Assembly: GCF_014170305.1 (NCBI RefSeq)
Contig: NZ_LZZT01000010.1
Span: 62,001 to 126,000 of the forward strand
DNA: 64,000 nt
Reading direction: 5' to 3'
From: Achromobacter sp. UMC71
Lineage (GTDB): Bacteria; Pseudomonadota; Gammaproteobacteria; Burkholderiales; Burkholderiaceae_B
Positions 18,191 through 27,408 of this stretch are shown one piece after another. The notes under the pieces are model-generated. The model did no database searches. It was not told the DNA's origin and saw only the letters and a program-made list of their open reading frames with translations. The first letter of the stretch is position 1. Each line of letters opens with the position of its first letter. The position numbers were made by a program, and so were the translations under genes.

Positions 18191-19231
18191 TCAACCCGGT
18201 ATCGGCCGGTCGCTGCTGCCGCGCACCACCAGCGCAGGCGCCAGCCGCACGCTGTCGGGCCGGCCGCCGGCAATCTTCTGCACCAGCAGTTCCAGGCCCA
18301 GCCGTCCCATCTGGTGCATGGGCGAGTGAATGGTGGTCAGGCCGATGGGCAGGGCGCCCGCCAGCGGCGTGTCGTTGTAGCCCACGATGGCCACGTCGCG
18401 GCCGGCTTCCAGGCCCTGTTCACGCGCCGCGCCCATCACGCCCACCGCCAGGAAGTCGTTGACCGCGAAGATGGCGGTGGGGCGGTCGGGGCCCGCCAGC
18501 AGGCGCGCGCCGACATGGCGGCCCGCGTCGGTGTCGAACGGGCTTTCGATACGCCAGTGCGCCGGCACCGCCACGCCGTGGCGTGCACAGGCCGCGAAAA
18601 ATCCCGCCGAGCGGTCGCGCCCGGTGCTGGCGAACGGTTCGCCGACCATCACCGCGATGCGGCGGTGGCCCATCGCCAGCAGATGTTCGGCGGCCAGCCG
18701 GCCGCCTTCGATGTCGTCGCACGTCACCGCGCAATGGTCGTCGGCGTGGCGGCTGACCAGCACGAACGGCACATCGCGTTGCGCCAGCTCGGCCAGCAGG
18801 GGATTGACCCCGGCGCCATCGTGGCTGTGCGCGTCGCCCAGGATCAGGCCGTCCACGCGCCGCGCCAGCGCCATCTCGATCAGCTTGCGCTGCTTGTCGG
18901 GCACGTCCTGGGTGTTGGACACGAAGGTCAGGTAGCCATGTTCGGCCGCGGCCTCGTCCACGCCTTCGTAGATGGTGGCCAGCACCATGTCCGACAGGCG
19001 CGGGACCAGCACGCCGATGGTGCGGCTGCGGCGCGTCTTCAGGCTGGCCGCATGAGGATTGGTTTGATAGTGCAGTTCGGCGGCCAGCGCCCGGATGCGT
19101 TTGACGGTGTCGGGCGCGGCGGCGGCGCGCGCGTCGTCCTCGGAACCATTGAGGACGCGGGACACGGTCGAAACGTTCAGACCGAGCTGCCGCGCCAGGC
19201 TTTGCAGCGTGACAGGGCGCGATTTATTCAT
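18191..19231 (-). CDS. LacI-family transcriptional repressor
   Basis: 346 residues from the ATG at 19231. The N-terminal LacI helix-turn-helix (TLQSLARQLGLNVSTVSRVL) and hinge helix (NPHAASLKTRRSRTIGVLVP) are followed by a periplasmic-binding-protein-like effector domain. It is divergent from an MFS transporter-amidase pair, with a perfect 16-base palindrome of LacI-operator form between them at 19335. It most likely represses that pair and is relieved by the transported compound. Confidence 0.92.
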   Translation of the reverse strand: MNKSRPVTLQSLARQLGLNVSTVSRVLNGSEDDARAAAAPDTVKRIRALAAELHYQTNPHAASLKTRRSRTIGVLVPRLSDMVLATIYEGVDEAAAEHGYLTFVSNTQDVPDKQRKLIEMALARRVDGLILGDAHSHDGAGVNPLLAELAQRDVPFVLVSRHADDHCAVTCDDIEGGRLAAEHLLAMGHRRIAVMVGEPFASTGRDRSAGFFAACARHGVAVPAHWRIESPFDTDAGRHVGARLLAGPDRPTAIFAVNDFLAVGVMGAAREQGLEAGRDVAIVGYNDTPLAGALPIGLTTIHSPMHQMGRLGLELLVQKIAGGRPDSVRLAPALVVRGSSDRPIPG

Positions 19232-19334
19232 GGGGCTGGAGGATACACGCTCAAATACCTCTGTTGGGTATTCCACGGCAACCTAGGGTTTACACGGTGT
19301 CGATTTTTGGTTTCCGACCCCTTAGTATTCCGCA

Positions 19335-19350
19335 ACCCAAACGTTTGGGT
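19335..19350. promoter_or_regulatory. LacI-family operator
   Basis: ACCCAAACGTTTGGGT is a perfect 16-base palindrome with the central CG typical of LacI/GalR operators. It starts 38 bases before the MFS start codon and about 100 bases from the repressor gene. Confidence 0.78.
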
Positions 19351-19372
19351 AAAACGACTGGATCGAAACGCA

Positions 19373-20713
19373 ATGACAACTGAAACCCAGAATTCCCGGT
19401 TCCGCTACCGGATCTTCACCATGGTCGTGCTGCTGGCGCTGATCAATTACATCGACCGCGGCGCCATGTCCTACGCCGCCGCCCACATCACCGGCGAGTA
19501 CGGCCTGGACCGCGGCGACTGGGGCTCGGTGCTTGGCTATTTCGGCTACGGCTACATGGTCGGCGCGCTGTTCGGCGGCATGCTGGCCGATCACTTCGGC
19601 CCGCGCAAAGTCTGGATCGTGGCCGGCGTGACCTGGTCCATCTTCGAGATCGCCACCGCCTGGGCGGGGGATTTCGGCCTGGCCTTCCTGGGCGGCTCGG
19701 CGCTGGCCGGCTTTGCCACCATCCGCATCCTGTTCGGCGCGGCCGAAGGCCCGGCGTATTCCATCATCAACAAGACCATCGCCAACTGGGCCACCACCCG
19801 CGAGCGCGGCTTCGTGGTGGGCTTCGGCCTGCTCAGCACGCCGCTGGGCGCCTTGCTGACGGCCCCGGTGGCTGTGGGCCTGCTCAGCCTGACCGGCAGC
19901 TGGCGCGCCATGTTCTACATCCTGGGCGCGGCCGGCCTGATCGTGCTGGTGTTCTTCATGCGCATCTTCACCGACCGCCCGGAGACCAACCCGCGCGTGT
20001 CGCCGGCGGAACTGCAGGAGATCCAGGCCTCGCGCGCCCAGGCCGCGGCCGGTCAGGGCGAGGACGCCCCGGCACTGCCGTGGTGGAGCTTCTTTCGCAG
20101 CAAGACCCTGGTGCTGAACACCCTGGGCTACTTCTCGTTCATGTACGTGAACTTCCTGCTGCTGACCTGGACGCCCAAGTACCTGCAGGACAACTTCGGC
20201 TATAGCCTGTCGTCGCTCTGGTACATGGGCATGATTCCCTGGACCGGCGCCTGCGTCACCGTGCTGCTGGGCGGCCGCATTTCCGACCTGCTGTTCAAGC
20301 GCACCGGCAGCCTGAAGATCGCCCGCAGCTGGTTCGCCGCCGGATGCCTGCTGGCCACCACGCTGTGCTTCCTGCTGGTGTCGCAGGCGCAGTCCGTGTT
20401 CGCCGTGATCGCGCTGATGACGCTGGCCAACGCGCTGAACGCGCTGCCCAATTCGGTCTACTGGGCGGTCGTGATCGACACGGCGCCCGCCAACCGCGTC
20501 GGCACCTTCAGCGGCCTGATGCACTTTTTCGCCAACATCGCATCGATCCTGGCTCCGACCCTGACGGGCTACCTGGCCGCGCGCCACGGCTATTCGGTCA
20601 TGTTCGTGGCCGCCTCGGTCGCCACGGCCGTCGGCATGTGTGCGATGCTGCAGGTCCGTCCGGGCGTCGGTCCCCGCCTGCCGTCCGCCTCGCGCCAAGG
20701 AGCCACACGATGA
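19373..20713 (+). CDS. MFS transporter, ACS (anion:cation symporter) family
   Basis: 446 residues from the ATG at 19373, with about 12 transmembrane segments. The ACS/ExuT-GudP hallmark is at the start (ALINYIDRGAMSYAA, about 21-35), with the motif ADHFGPRKVWI after TM2. This family imports organic anions such as hexuronates, glucarate and phthalate. The LacI operator lies just upstream, and the amidase gene overlaps its stop codon by four bases. Uptake of an amide-bearing organic acid followed by hydrolysis is a reasonable inference. Confidence 0.9.
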   Translation: MTTETQNSRFRYRIFTMVVLLALINYIDRGAMSYAAAHITGEYGLDRGDWGSVLGYFGYGYMVGALFGGMLADHFGPRKVWIVAGVTWSIFEIATAWAGDFGLAFLGGSALAGFATIRILFGAAEGPAYSIINKTIANWATTRERGFVVGFGLLSTPLGALLTAPVAVGLLSLTGSWRAMFYILGAAGLIVLVFFMRIFTDRPETNPRVSPAELQEIQASRAQAAAGQGEDAPALPWWSFFRSKTLVLNTLGYFSFMYVNFLLLTWTPKYLQDNFGYSLSSLWYMGMIPWTGACVTVLLGGRISDLLFKRTGSLKIARSWFAAGCLLATTLCFLLVSQAQSVFAVIALMTLANALNALPNSVYWAVVIDTAPANRVGTFSGLMHFFANIASILAPTLTGYLAARHGYSVMFVAASVATAVGMCAMLQVRPGVGPRLPSASRQGATR

Positions 20714-22098
20714 ATCCGCAACACCCTCTGCCGACCTTGGCCGTCGAACCGGGTTTTTTCGCCGGCCGCACGCTGGCCGAGCTGCAGGACGCCATGCACC
20801 GGGGCACCCTTAGCGCCGAAGCGCTGGTGCGCCACAGCGCCGCCGCCATCGAGCGCCTGAACCCGCTGCTCAACGCCTTTGTGCACGTGGACATCGACGC
20901 CGCCCTGGCCGCGGCGCGGGCCCTGGACGCCCAGCGCGCGCAGGGCCGGGTGCGCGGTCCGTTGCACGGCATTCCCGTCGCCATCAAGGACAACGTCGAT
21001 ACCGCCGACATGCCCACCACCATGGGTGCCGCGCACTTCCTGGGCCACCGGCCCGCCGCCGACGCCGAATGCGTGGCGCTGTTGCGCGCCGCGGGCGCCA
21101 TCGTCATCGGCAAGACCCTGACCCACGAATTCGCCTACGGTCCCACCGGCGACCGCAGCGTGCAGGGCGCGGCGCGCAATCCGTGGCGCACCACGCAGAT
21201 CACGGGCGGCTCCAGCGCCGGCAGCGCGGCCGCCGTCGCGTCCGGCATGGTGCCCGTGGCGCTGGGCACCGACACCGGCGGCTCGGTGCGCGTGCCGTCG
21301 GCCTTGTGCGGCCTGGTGGGTTTCAAGCCGACGCACGGCCGCGTGTCGGCGCAGGGCCTGTTTCCGCTGTCGCCCAGCATCGAAGACGCCGGCGTGCTGG
21401 CGCAAAACGTCGCCGACGCCCAGGTCTTCATGCAGGCGCTGTCCGGCGGCGGCATCGGTGCATCGGCCGGCGCGGGCTCGGCGGCGCCGCGCATGATGTG
21501 GGTGCCGAACGCGCCGTTCGCCATCGACGACCCGGCGGTCACGGCCTGCGTGCGCGCGGCGGCGGTACGTTTCCTGGGGGGGGCGGACGATGCCGGCCTG
21601 CTCGATGGCGCCGAGGTCACCCGGCATGCCCGCGCGCTGCAAGGCGCGTTGGGCGCCATCCAGCGCTCCGAAGCCTACGCGGTGCACGCCGAACGCGTCG
21701 AGGACGAACCCGAAAAGTTCGACCCCGAAGTCCTGGAACGCCTGCGCGCCTCGCGTCCCGTGCAAGGCTGGGAGTACGTGCGCGCCATCGATACGCGTGC
21801 TCGCTTGCGCGCCGTGTTCGCGCAGCTCTTCGAGCGGGTCGACGTGCTGGCCCTGCCGACGGTGGCGATCACCGCACCGGCGTTGCAGCAGCGCAGCGTG
21901 GCGGGCCCCGGCAGCGCCGGCGTGCGCGAAACCCTGCTGGGCCTGACCAATCCGTGGAACCTGCTGGGGCTGCCGGCTATCGCCTTGCCGGCCGGCTTCG
22001 TGGACGGCATGCCCGTGAGCCTGCAACTGGTGGCGGCCGAAGGATCGGACGCGCGCCTGCTGGCCTTGGCGGCGCAGCACTGGCAACGACCGGCTTGA
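20710..22098 (+). CDS. Amidase (amidase signature family)
   Basis: 462 residues. The Ser-cisSer-Lys triad of the family is visible: Lys93 in PVAIKDN, Ser168 in TGGSSAGSAAA and Ser192 in GTDTGGSVRVPS. It cleaves a carboxamide to acid and ammonia in the cytosol. GatA is unlikely because no gatBC is nearby and the gene is coupled (ATGA) to an organic-anion transporter under LacI control. A run of eight G residues at 21576-21583 lies inside the frame. The substrate is unknown. Confidence 0.9.
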   Translation: MNPQHPLPTLAVEPGFFAGRTLAELQDAMHRGTLSAEALVRHSAAAIERLNPLLNAFVHVDIDAALAAARALDAQRAQGRVRGPLHGIPVAIKDNVDTADMPTTMGAAHFLGHRPAADAECVALLRAAGAIVIGKTLTHEFAYGPTGDRSVQGAARNPWRTTQITGGSSAGSAAAVASGMVPVALGTDTGGSVRVPSALCGLVGFKPTHGRVSAQGLFPLSPSIEDAGVLAQNVADAQVFMQALSGGGIGASAGAGSAAPRMMWVPNAPFAIDDPAVTACVRAAAVRFLGGADDAGLLDGAEVTRHARALQGALGAIQRSEAYAVHAERVEDEPEKFDPEVLERLRASRPVQGWEYVRAIDTRARLRAVFAQLFERVDVLALPTVAITAPALQQRSVAGPGSAGVRETLLGLTNPWNLLGLPAIALPAGFVDGMPVSLQLVAAEGSDARLLALAAQHWQRPA

Positions 22099-22119
22099 TG
22101 CGCGGCGGGGCGACCGGCC

Positions 22120-23499
22120 TTAGCCGTTGTCGCCCGCCACCGGGCCAATCGACATGTCGGTCTTGATCACGTTGCGCGTGCCGGTCAGGTTGAACGTCTC
22201 TTCCTTGCCGTCCGGGCCCGGATCACGGATCCAGAGTTGCGCGGCCAGTCCGTCCTTGCCGTAGCTGCCGAACCAGTCCACCACCCGGCCGATGTAGCAG
22301 CGCTGCCCGACATACACGGCCATGTCGCCCACGATTTCATAGCTGTAGTGGCCAGCGCCGAAACTGTAGTAGCTATCGCGGTCGTCCCTGGACACGCCGT
22401 CCGGTATCGGGCATAACGGTTCTTCGCCGCTGTAGGCCTCGCGCACCTGGCTGGTATCGATGCCCGTCAATGCGCGGGTCAACGCCGCGTGCAAGGTGTC
22501 GTCCAGCGTGCGGGTCGTGCCGTTCTCGTGCTTTTGCTGCTTGGGCACCGACATCCCGTAGCGGTAACGCACCGTCAGCGTCGGCACGTCTCCGATGCGG
22601 TGCAGCGGCCGCATCAGGTACACGCGGTCCTGCCCGTAGGCACCCACGCGGTAGGCGACGTAGACACGGTCGCGCAGGCGGATCCAGGTCCCTTCCTGGT
22701 TGGCGCCGCGACCGTTGATCGTGTACAGCGACGAACCCGCGTCGCCGTTGGCATCGCCGACATCGCTTGGCACGAAGCGCGCCCCGTCGCGGCGCCAGGC
22801 GCTGACATCCGAAAACAGGCCCGTGCCGCCCACGTAGGCATCGATGACCAGGTCGCGCCGTCCGTCGCCGTCCAGGTCCATCAGCGTATAGCCGACGTTG
22901 CCGCCCTCGGCCTCGATCTCCAGGCCGGATGCCAGCAGCGCGCGCCATTCGTCGTCCGTCACGCCGTCCGGCCGCGCGGCGGGAAAATGCGCCACGTCAT
23001 CGCTGTCTTTGTCCCGCACGTTGGAAAACGCCGTCGTGCCGGCCTTGACCGACAGAGTCTCCAGCGCTTTCTCCAGCGCGAACGCCGGATCGTTTGGCCG
23101 CGCCGCGTCTACGGCCTGACGCAGGTCGGCCAGCGCCAAGCGATCGGTTTCATCGGGCTGATAACCCTGCGCGCGGGCCAGTTGTCCTTGCAAGGCGCCC
23201 ACGCGCGCCTCATAGCGCGCACGCAGGCAGGCGGCGTCGGCGCGGCACAGGTCGCGCTGCTTGAGCCAGCCGCGTTGCGTCTGCCGCAGCGCGTCCGCTT
23301 GTTGCGGCTGGGCTGCGCGCAGCTTGCCGTACGCCGTGCCGAGTTCGGCGTCCAGCGCGTACAGGCCCGGGTCGGCGCAGATGGTTTTTTCAGTGGGCGT
23401 ACGGGCCTGCCCGCAATCCATGCCGGCTGCCGCGGCCGCGCCGGGAAACGCAAACGCCAGGGGCAGGGCGGCCGTCAGCCAGTGCGAGCGGAAAGACAT
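22120..23499 (-). CDS. Exported protein with N-terminal LprI-like (DUF1311) domain
   Basis: 459 residues from the ATG at 23499, with AGGAG 11 bases upstream. A signal peptide (ending about AAAAA, then GMDCGQARTPTEKTICA) leads into a lysozyme-inhibitor LprI-like domain (about 25-105: LDAELGTAYGKLRA, QRGWLKQRDLC, CLRARYEARV). After it comes a longer region with LMDLDGDGRRDLVIDAYVGGTG, an EF-hand/FG-GAP-like Asp-rich loop, and several cysteines. It is probably periplasmic. LprI-type domains inhibit lysozyme in known cases; the function of the C-terminal part is unknown. Confidence 0.8.
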   Translation of the reverse strand: MSFRSHWLTAALPLAFAFPGAAAAAGMDCGQARTPTEKTICADPGLYALDAELGTAYGKLRAAQPQQADALRQTQRGWLKQRDLCRADAACLRARYEARVGALQGQLARAQGYQPDETDRLALADLRQAVDAARPNDPAFALEKALETLSVKAGTTAFSNVRDKDSDDVAHFPAARPDGVTDDEWRALLASGLEIEAEGGNVGYTLMDLDGDGRRDLVIDAYVGGTGLFSDVSAWRRDGARFVPSDVGDANGDAGSSLYTINGRGANQEGTWIRLRDRVYVAYRVGAYGQDRVYLMRPLHRIGDVPTLTVRYRYGMSVPKQQKHENGTTRTLDDTLHAALTRALTGIDTSQVREAYSGEEPLCPIPDGVSRDDRDSYYSFGAGHYSYEIVGDMAVYVGQRCYIGRVVDWFGSYGKDGLAAQLWIRDPGPDGKEETFNLTGTRNVIKTDMSIGPVAGDNG

Positions 23500-23735
23500 C
23501 AAGGTGGACACTCCTGTTTGCAAGGGCAAGGATGAACGCGCGCGAGGCAGGCGAACAAGGGGCCAGCCGGGTTTCTAGGCCAGGAAATAAGCCCCGGCGG
23601 CAGGGTAATGGAACAAGATATAGGGTAAATACCAGTTTTTGCCTATGCTTGCCATTACAATACGCGCTTAGCGCAATCGAAGTGGGCGGATCATTGCGCG
23701 TCTGTCCAGGTCCGCCATTTTTCCCCGCCGCCGCA

Positions 23736-24428
23736 ATGATTGATGATCTGCTTCAACTGGGCAAACTGGTCAGCCTGGGCCTGGCGTTGATGCTGCCGCT
23801 GGCCAATCCGCTGACCTCGATGACCCTGCTGCTGTCCCTGGGCCAGCACATTCCCTACAAAGAGCGCGAACGCCAGATCCGGCAGGCCGCCTGTTATGTG
23901 GTGGGCATCATGCTGGTCACGTACTACGCTGGTGCCTGGATCATGGCCACGTTCGGCATCTCCATTCCGGGCCTGCGCATCGCCGGCGGCCTGATCGTGG
24001 CCAGCATCGGCTTCAGCATGCTGTTCCCGTCTTCCACGGCCACCGATGAACGCGAGGCCGATGTGGCGGCCGACGTGGCGGTGCACCGCCAGGTGCCCAA
24101 CATTGCCTTCGTGCCGCTGGCGCTGCCCGGCACCGCAGGGCCGGGCACCATCGCCATGATCATCAGCGCGGCCTCCACGGTGGGCGGCGAAACCGCCGGG
24201 CATTATCCGGCCTGGACCATCGCGGTCACGCCCATTATCGTGTTCGTCCTGCTGGGCCTGCTGTTCTGGGTTTGCCTACGCTCGGCCGGGCGCATCGTCG
24301 CCCTGATCGGCAATACCGGCGTGGAAGCCATTTCCCGCGTCATGGGCTTTTTGCTGGTGTGCATGGCGGTGCAGTTCGTCATTAACGGCGTCCTGGAAAT
24401 CGTGAGTCAACATGGCGCCGGTTCCTGA
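23736..24428 (+). CDS. MarC-family integral membrane protein
   Basis: 230 residues from the ATG at 23736, with about six transmembrane segments. MarC/YhgN/UPF0056 features are visible: LPLANPLTSMTLLLSL near the N-terminus, RIAGGLIVASIGFSML, and LALPGTAGPGTIAMII. The family sits in the inner membrane and its function is not settled; the early link to antibiotic resistance was withdrawn. Its last 17 bases overlap the following DUF4105 gene, so the two are probably co-translated. Confidence 0.9.
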   Translation: MIDDLLQLGKLVSLGLALMLPLANPLTSMTLLLSLGQHIPYKERERQIRQAACYVVGIMLVTYYAGAWIMATFGISIPGLRIAGGLIVASIGFSMLFPSSTATDEREADVAADVAVHRQVPNIAFVPLALPGTAGPGTIAMIISAASTVGGETAGHYPAWTIAVTPIIVFVLLGLLFWVCLRSAGRIVALIGNTGVEAISRVMGFLLVCMAVQFVINGVLEIVSQHGAGS

Positions 24429-25476
24429 CGCTGCGCGGCCGGGCCTGGCCAAACGCTGCCTGCGGGTGCTGGGCCGGATCGCGCTGAGCCTGCTGATGGT
24501 GTTTGCCCTGGCCTGGGCCTGCCTGGCGCTGTGGTATCAGGGGCCAGCGGCTCTGTGGGCCAGGATCCTCTTGATGCTGTTGTGGGCCGCGCTGGGCCTG
24601 TATGCGCTGCTGCGTCTGTGGCACGGCGTTGGCCGGCTGCGGCGCCGGCCCGCGCTGTGGGCGTATCTGGCGGCGCTGGTGCTGCTGGCGGCCTGGTGGC
24701 AAGGCATCGCGCCGTCCAACGACCGGGTCTGGGCCGACGATGTCTCCAAGACGCTGCGCGGCAGCGTCGCCGGCAATATCGTCACGCTGGACAACGTGCG
24801 CGATTTCAAATGGCGTTCCGACGCTGACTACATCCAACGCTGGGAAACCCGCGTCTACGACCTCGATGCCTTGCAGTCGGTGGACATGGTGCTGTCCTAT
24901 TGGGACGGCCCGGCCATCGCCCACACGCTGGTGTCGTTCGGCTTTGCCGACGGCCGTCACGTGGTGTTTTCGGTCGAAATCCGCAAAGAGCGGAGCGAGC
25001 AATTCTCCGAGCTGGGCGGATTCTTCAAGAAATTCGAACTCAGCGTGGTGGCCGCCGATGAGCGCGACGTGCTCTACGTGCGCGCCGGCCCACGCGCGGA
25101 AAACGTCTATATCTACCCGGTCAAGATGCCGCTGCCGGAAATGCGTGAGCTGTTCCTGTCGTACGTGCGCACCGCCAACGAACTGGCCGACACGCCGCGG
25201 TTCTATCACACCGTCACCGCCAACTGCACGACGCTCGTCTACCGCATGGTGCGGGCCATCGTGCCGGGCTTGCCGCTGGACTACCGCATCCTGCTGTCGG
25301 GCTATCTGCCCGAATACCTGTACGACCAGGGCGGGCTGGACACCAGCCTGCCGCTGCAGACCCTGCGCGAGCGCGGCTTCGTCGGCATCCCGCCGATCCT
25401 GGGCGAAGACTCGATCGGGTTCTCGCGCTCGATCCGCCGTCACTTGCGCGCCGGGCAGGCCGAGGGGAATCCATGA
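24412..25476 (+). CDS. DUF4105 membrane protein (Lnb N-terminal-like periplasmic domain)
   Basis: 354 residues. Three hydrophobic segments (about 20-100) are followed by a soluble domain of DUF4105 type: the region YADYIQRWETRVYDL-like (DYIQRWETRVYDLD), GFADGRHVVFSVEIRKE and FYHTVTANCTTLVYRM. The NCTT cysteine and the conserved His suggest a papain-like or NlpC-like catalytic arrangement, which is an inference. It overlaps marC at its start and a small membrane-protein gene at its stop, so the three form one operon. Confidence 0.85.
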   Translation: MAPVPDAARPGLAKRCLRVLGRIALSLLMVFALAWACLALWYQGPAALWARILLMLLWAALGLYALLRLWHGVGRLRRRPALWAYLAALVLLAAWWQGIAPSNDRVWADDVSKTLRGSVAGNIVTLDNVRDFKWRSDADYIQRWETRVYDLDALQSVDMVLSYWDGPAIAHTLVSFGFADGRHVVFSVEIRKERSEQFSELGGFFKKFELSVVAADERDVLYVRAGPRAENVYIYPVKMPLPEMRELFLSYVRTANELADTPRFYHTVTANCTTLVYRMVRAIVPGLPLDYRILLSGYLPEYLYDQGGLDTSLPLQTLRERGFVGIPPILGEDSIGFSRSIRRHLRAGQAEGNP

Positions 25477-25682
25477 TCTCGGGCCGCGCCATCTTGCTGA
25501 CCCTGCTGCTCGGGCTGCTGGTATGCCTGGCGGTGCGCGCACCGGGCGTGTGGCTCTATGACGCCATCGCCCGCCGTCTGCGGCGCCGCCAGTCAGCCGC
25601 TTCCCGGCCCGATGCGAATCGCCCACCGGGCAAGCCCGGAGCCGCTTCCCGGGGCACGGAGCAGGTCCGTCAGCTGGGCTAG
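25473..25682 (+). CDS. Small single-pass membrane protein (69 aa)
   Basis: Its ATG overlaps the DUF4105 stop (ATGA), and AGGGG sits just upstream, so it is probably translated. One hydrophobic helix (about 6-22) is followed by LYDAIARRLRRRQSA, a strongly basic cytoplasmic tail rich in Pro, Ala and Arg. A second protein at 27589 shares the helix-then-YD-RLRR pattern. I do not recognise a named family. Confidence 0.65.
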   Translation: MISGRAILLTLLLGLLVCLAVRAPGVWLYDAIARRLRRRQSAASRPDANRPPGKPGAASRGTEQVRQLG

Positions 25683-25728
25683 GGCCTGTCAACCCTAAAG
25701 AGGCGCTTTCTAGTGTGAACAGGCCCTA
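25680..25728. repeat. Inverted repeat, possible terminator or small mobile repeat
   Basis: TAGGGCCTGT (25680-25689) is exactly inverted as ACAGGCCCTA (25719-25728), with a 29-base spacer. The left arm includes the stop codon of the small membrane protein. There is no U tract, so a plain intrinsic terminator is not certain. Confidence 0.5.
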
Positions 25729-25765
25729 GGGCAGTCTGCCCGGGCAGGTCCGCTTGCGGATGAGG

Positions 25766-26449
25766 TCAGCCAGGGTAATGCCGGGCCAATCCCTGGCCGG
25801 CCAGCGAAATCACCGGCGGCAACACAAAGGCCCACAGTCCGATGCCGGCATGCAGCAGCGCGGCTGCGCCACAACCCATCGCAAACGCCAGCACCGCGCG
25901 GCTCATGCGTGCCATGCGCTGCCTGCCGGCATCGCTGCGCTCGCCGCGCGCGGCGTCCGCGAGGTCCAGCATGATCTGCGTGGTGGTGCCGGTCATCAGC
26001 GTCGACGGCGGCGCGGCGCCCAGGTGCACGCGATGCACCGCGTTCTGGATCGACATCGCCAGCACCAGCGTCATGCCGGTGGCGAACAGCCCCCAGGTGT
26101 CACCGACCGGAAACGGCCCCCACTTCAGAGCGATCGCGGCCGCCACGCACAACAGCAGCGTCTTGGCCATCAGGAGCCGCATGAACACCGGCCGGCCCGC
26201 GTCGCGCCGCGACTGGCCGTACAGTCGCGCCAGGAACACGCCCAGGCAGAACACCGGCAACGCCGCCAGCTTGGTCCACGCGCCCGTCGCGCCGTTGCCC
26301 AGCGCATAGCCGATGGTCACGAAGTTGCCGGTCACGTGCGCGGAAAACAGCCCATGCAGCGCAATGAATCCCAAAGTGTCGACATAGCCGCCGTTCAGGC
26401 TCAGCAGCAGGGGCAGGCGTTCATCGGTGGGCGCGGCGGGGGTGGGCAT
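25766..26449 (-). CDS. DUF1275 (YoaK-like) membrane protein
   Basis: 227 residues from the ATG at 26449, with about six transmembrane segments. The family pattern is clear: NGGYVDTLGFIALHGLFSAHVTGNFVTIG near the start (two overlapping hallmarks: GYVDTLGFIAL and FSAHVTGNFV), then MSIQNAVHRVHLG and TLMTGTTTQIMLDL. The biochemical role of the family is unknown; transport has been suggested. It is divergent from the exported LprI-like gene at 26584. Confidence 0.88.
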   Translation of the reverse strand: MPTPAAPTDERLPLLLSLNGGYVDTLGFIALHGLFSAHVTGNFVTIGYALGNGATGAWTKLAALPVFCLGVFLARLYGQSRRDAGRPVFMRLLMAKTLLLCVAAAIALKWGPFPVGDTWGLFATGMTLVLAMSIQNAVHRVHLGAAPPSTLMTGTTTQIMLDLADAARGERSDAGRQRMARMSRAVLAFAMGCGAAALLHAGIGLWAFVLPPVISLAGQGLARHYPG

Positions 26450-26583
26450 GGGCTGGTGGATCCGGTGGCAAGGCGTGAAACGATGCGTGGATGATGGGGT
26501 TGTAGCGCAGTTCGGAGGGACCGGCCAGGCCGCGTGATGCCTGGGATAAGATAAGCGCCCGGACGCAAAGCCAGTCATCCAAC

Positions 26584-27408
26584 ATGCCTATTTTCCCGGC
26601 CACCGCCGACCATTGCCTGAATACCCCTGCGGCGTATGCGCGCCGTCGCCCGTTCTTGCGCGCCATGGCGGCCGCCGCGGCCCTGTCGCTATCCGCCTTG
26701 GCTGCCCCGGCCCGCGCCGAAGCCCTCCTGGTGGTCGACCTGCTCGACATGGCACGCAATGGCGACCAGGCCGCGGCCCTGCTGGGCGTCATCGCCATCG
26801 ACCGCAACGAAGAGCAGTCCGCCGAAAGCCCCGTCCAGTCCGGCGCCTGCAGCGGCCCCGTGCCGCAGGACATCAACACCGAGGGGCCTTGCTACGCCGT
26901 CGAGCTGCGCGACAGCCACCAGCAGATATCCAATCTGCGTTCCGACGTGGTGGCCCACTTGGGCAACACCGACTACCTGTTGCTGCGCTGGCGCACGTCG
27001 CCGGTGGGCAATGCTTCCGCCGCCGATGCCGGCGGCCGCTTCTTCCAGGCCAAGGTCGGTTACAACGGTTTCTACAACGGCAACCAGGACGAATTCTTCG
27101 ATCTCAGCCGCCTGCCCGGCGAACTGGACCCGAATCGTCCTTACGCCTTTCTGCAGCAGTACTACGACGATCGCCTGAATCAGATCTACCGCCACACCCT
27201 GGCGGCCCCAGCGATGCGCGTCGAGGACGCCGACGCGCTGCGCCAAGCGCAACGCGAATGGCTCAAGAAGACCAAAAGCGTGTGCGGCGCCGAGGAAATG
27301 GCCGAACCCGAAACCCACGCCCGCTGTGTGGCCGAACGTAGCGCCCAGCGCGTCTGGGAAATCAAGGCGTTGCGGCTGGAGTGGGGCGTGGCGCAGGACT
27401 TGAGATAG
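26584..27408 (+). CDS. Exported protein with C-terminal LprI-like region
   Basis: 274 residues. A signal peptide (hydrophobic 27-45, ending APARA before EALLVV) is followed by a central region with paired cysteines and a C-terminal segment ALRQAQREWLKKTKSVC plus HARCVAERSAQRVWEI, which has the W-C-R pattern of LprI/DUF1311 proteins. The ATG at 26584 gives an unusually long n-region, and internal starts were not better supported. It may be periplasmic. It is the second LprI-like protein within five kilobases. Confidence 0.72.
   Translation: MPIFPATADHCLNTPAAYARRRPFLRAMAAAAALSLSALAAPARAEALLVVDLLDMARNGDQAAALLGVIAIDRNEEQSAESPVQSGACSGPVPQDINTEGPCYAVELRDSHQQISNLRSDVVAHLGNTDYLLLRWRTSPVGNASAADAGGRFFQAKVGYNGFYNGNQDEFFDLSRLPGELDPNRPYAFLQQYYDDRLNQIYRHTLAAPAMRVEDADALRQAQREWLKKTKSVCGAEEMAEPETHARCVAERSAQRVWEIKALRLEWGVAQDLR

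Noticed and set aside
18314-19372. Long upstream extension of the MFS frame at 19373
   Set aside because: The added 353 codons are antisense to the LacI gene and lack any family match; the ACS transporter starts normally at 19373.
20710-22098. GatA subunit of the tRNA amidotransferase
   Set aside because: The amidase signature is shared, but gatB and gatC are absent and the gene is coupled to a LacI-controlled transporter.
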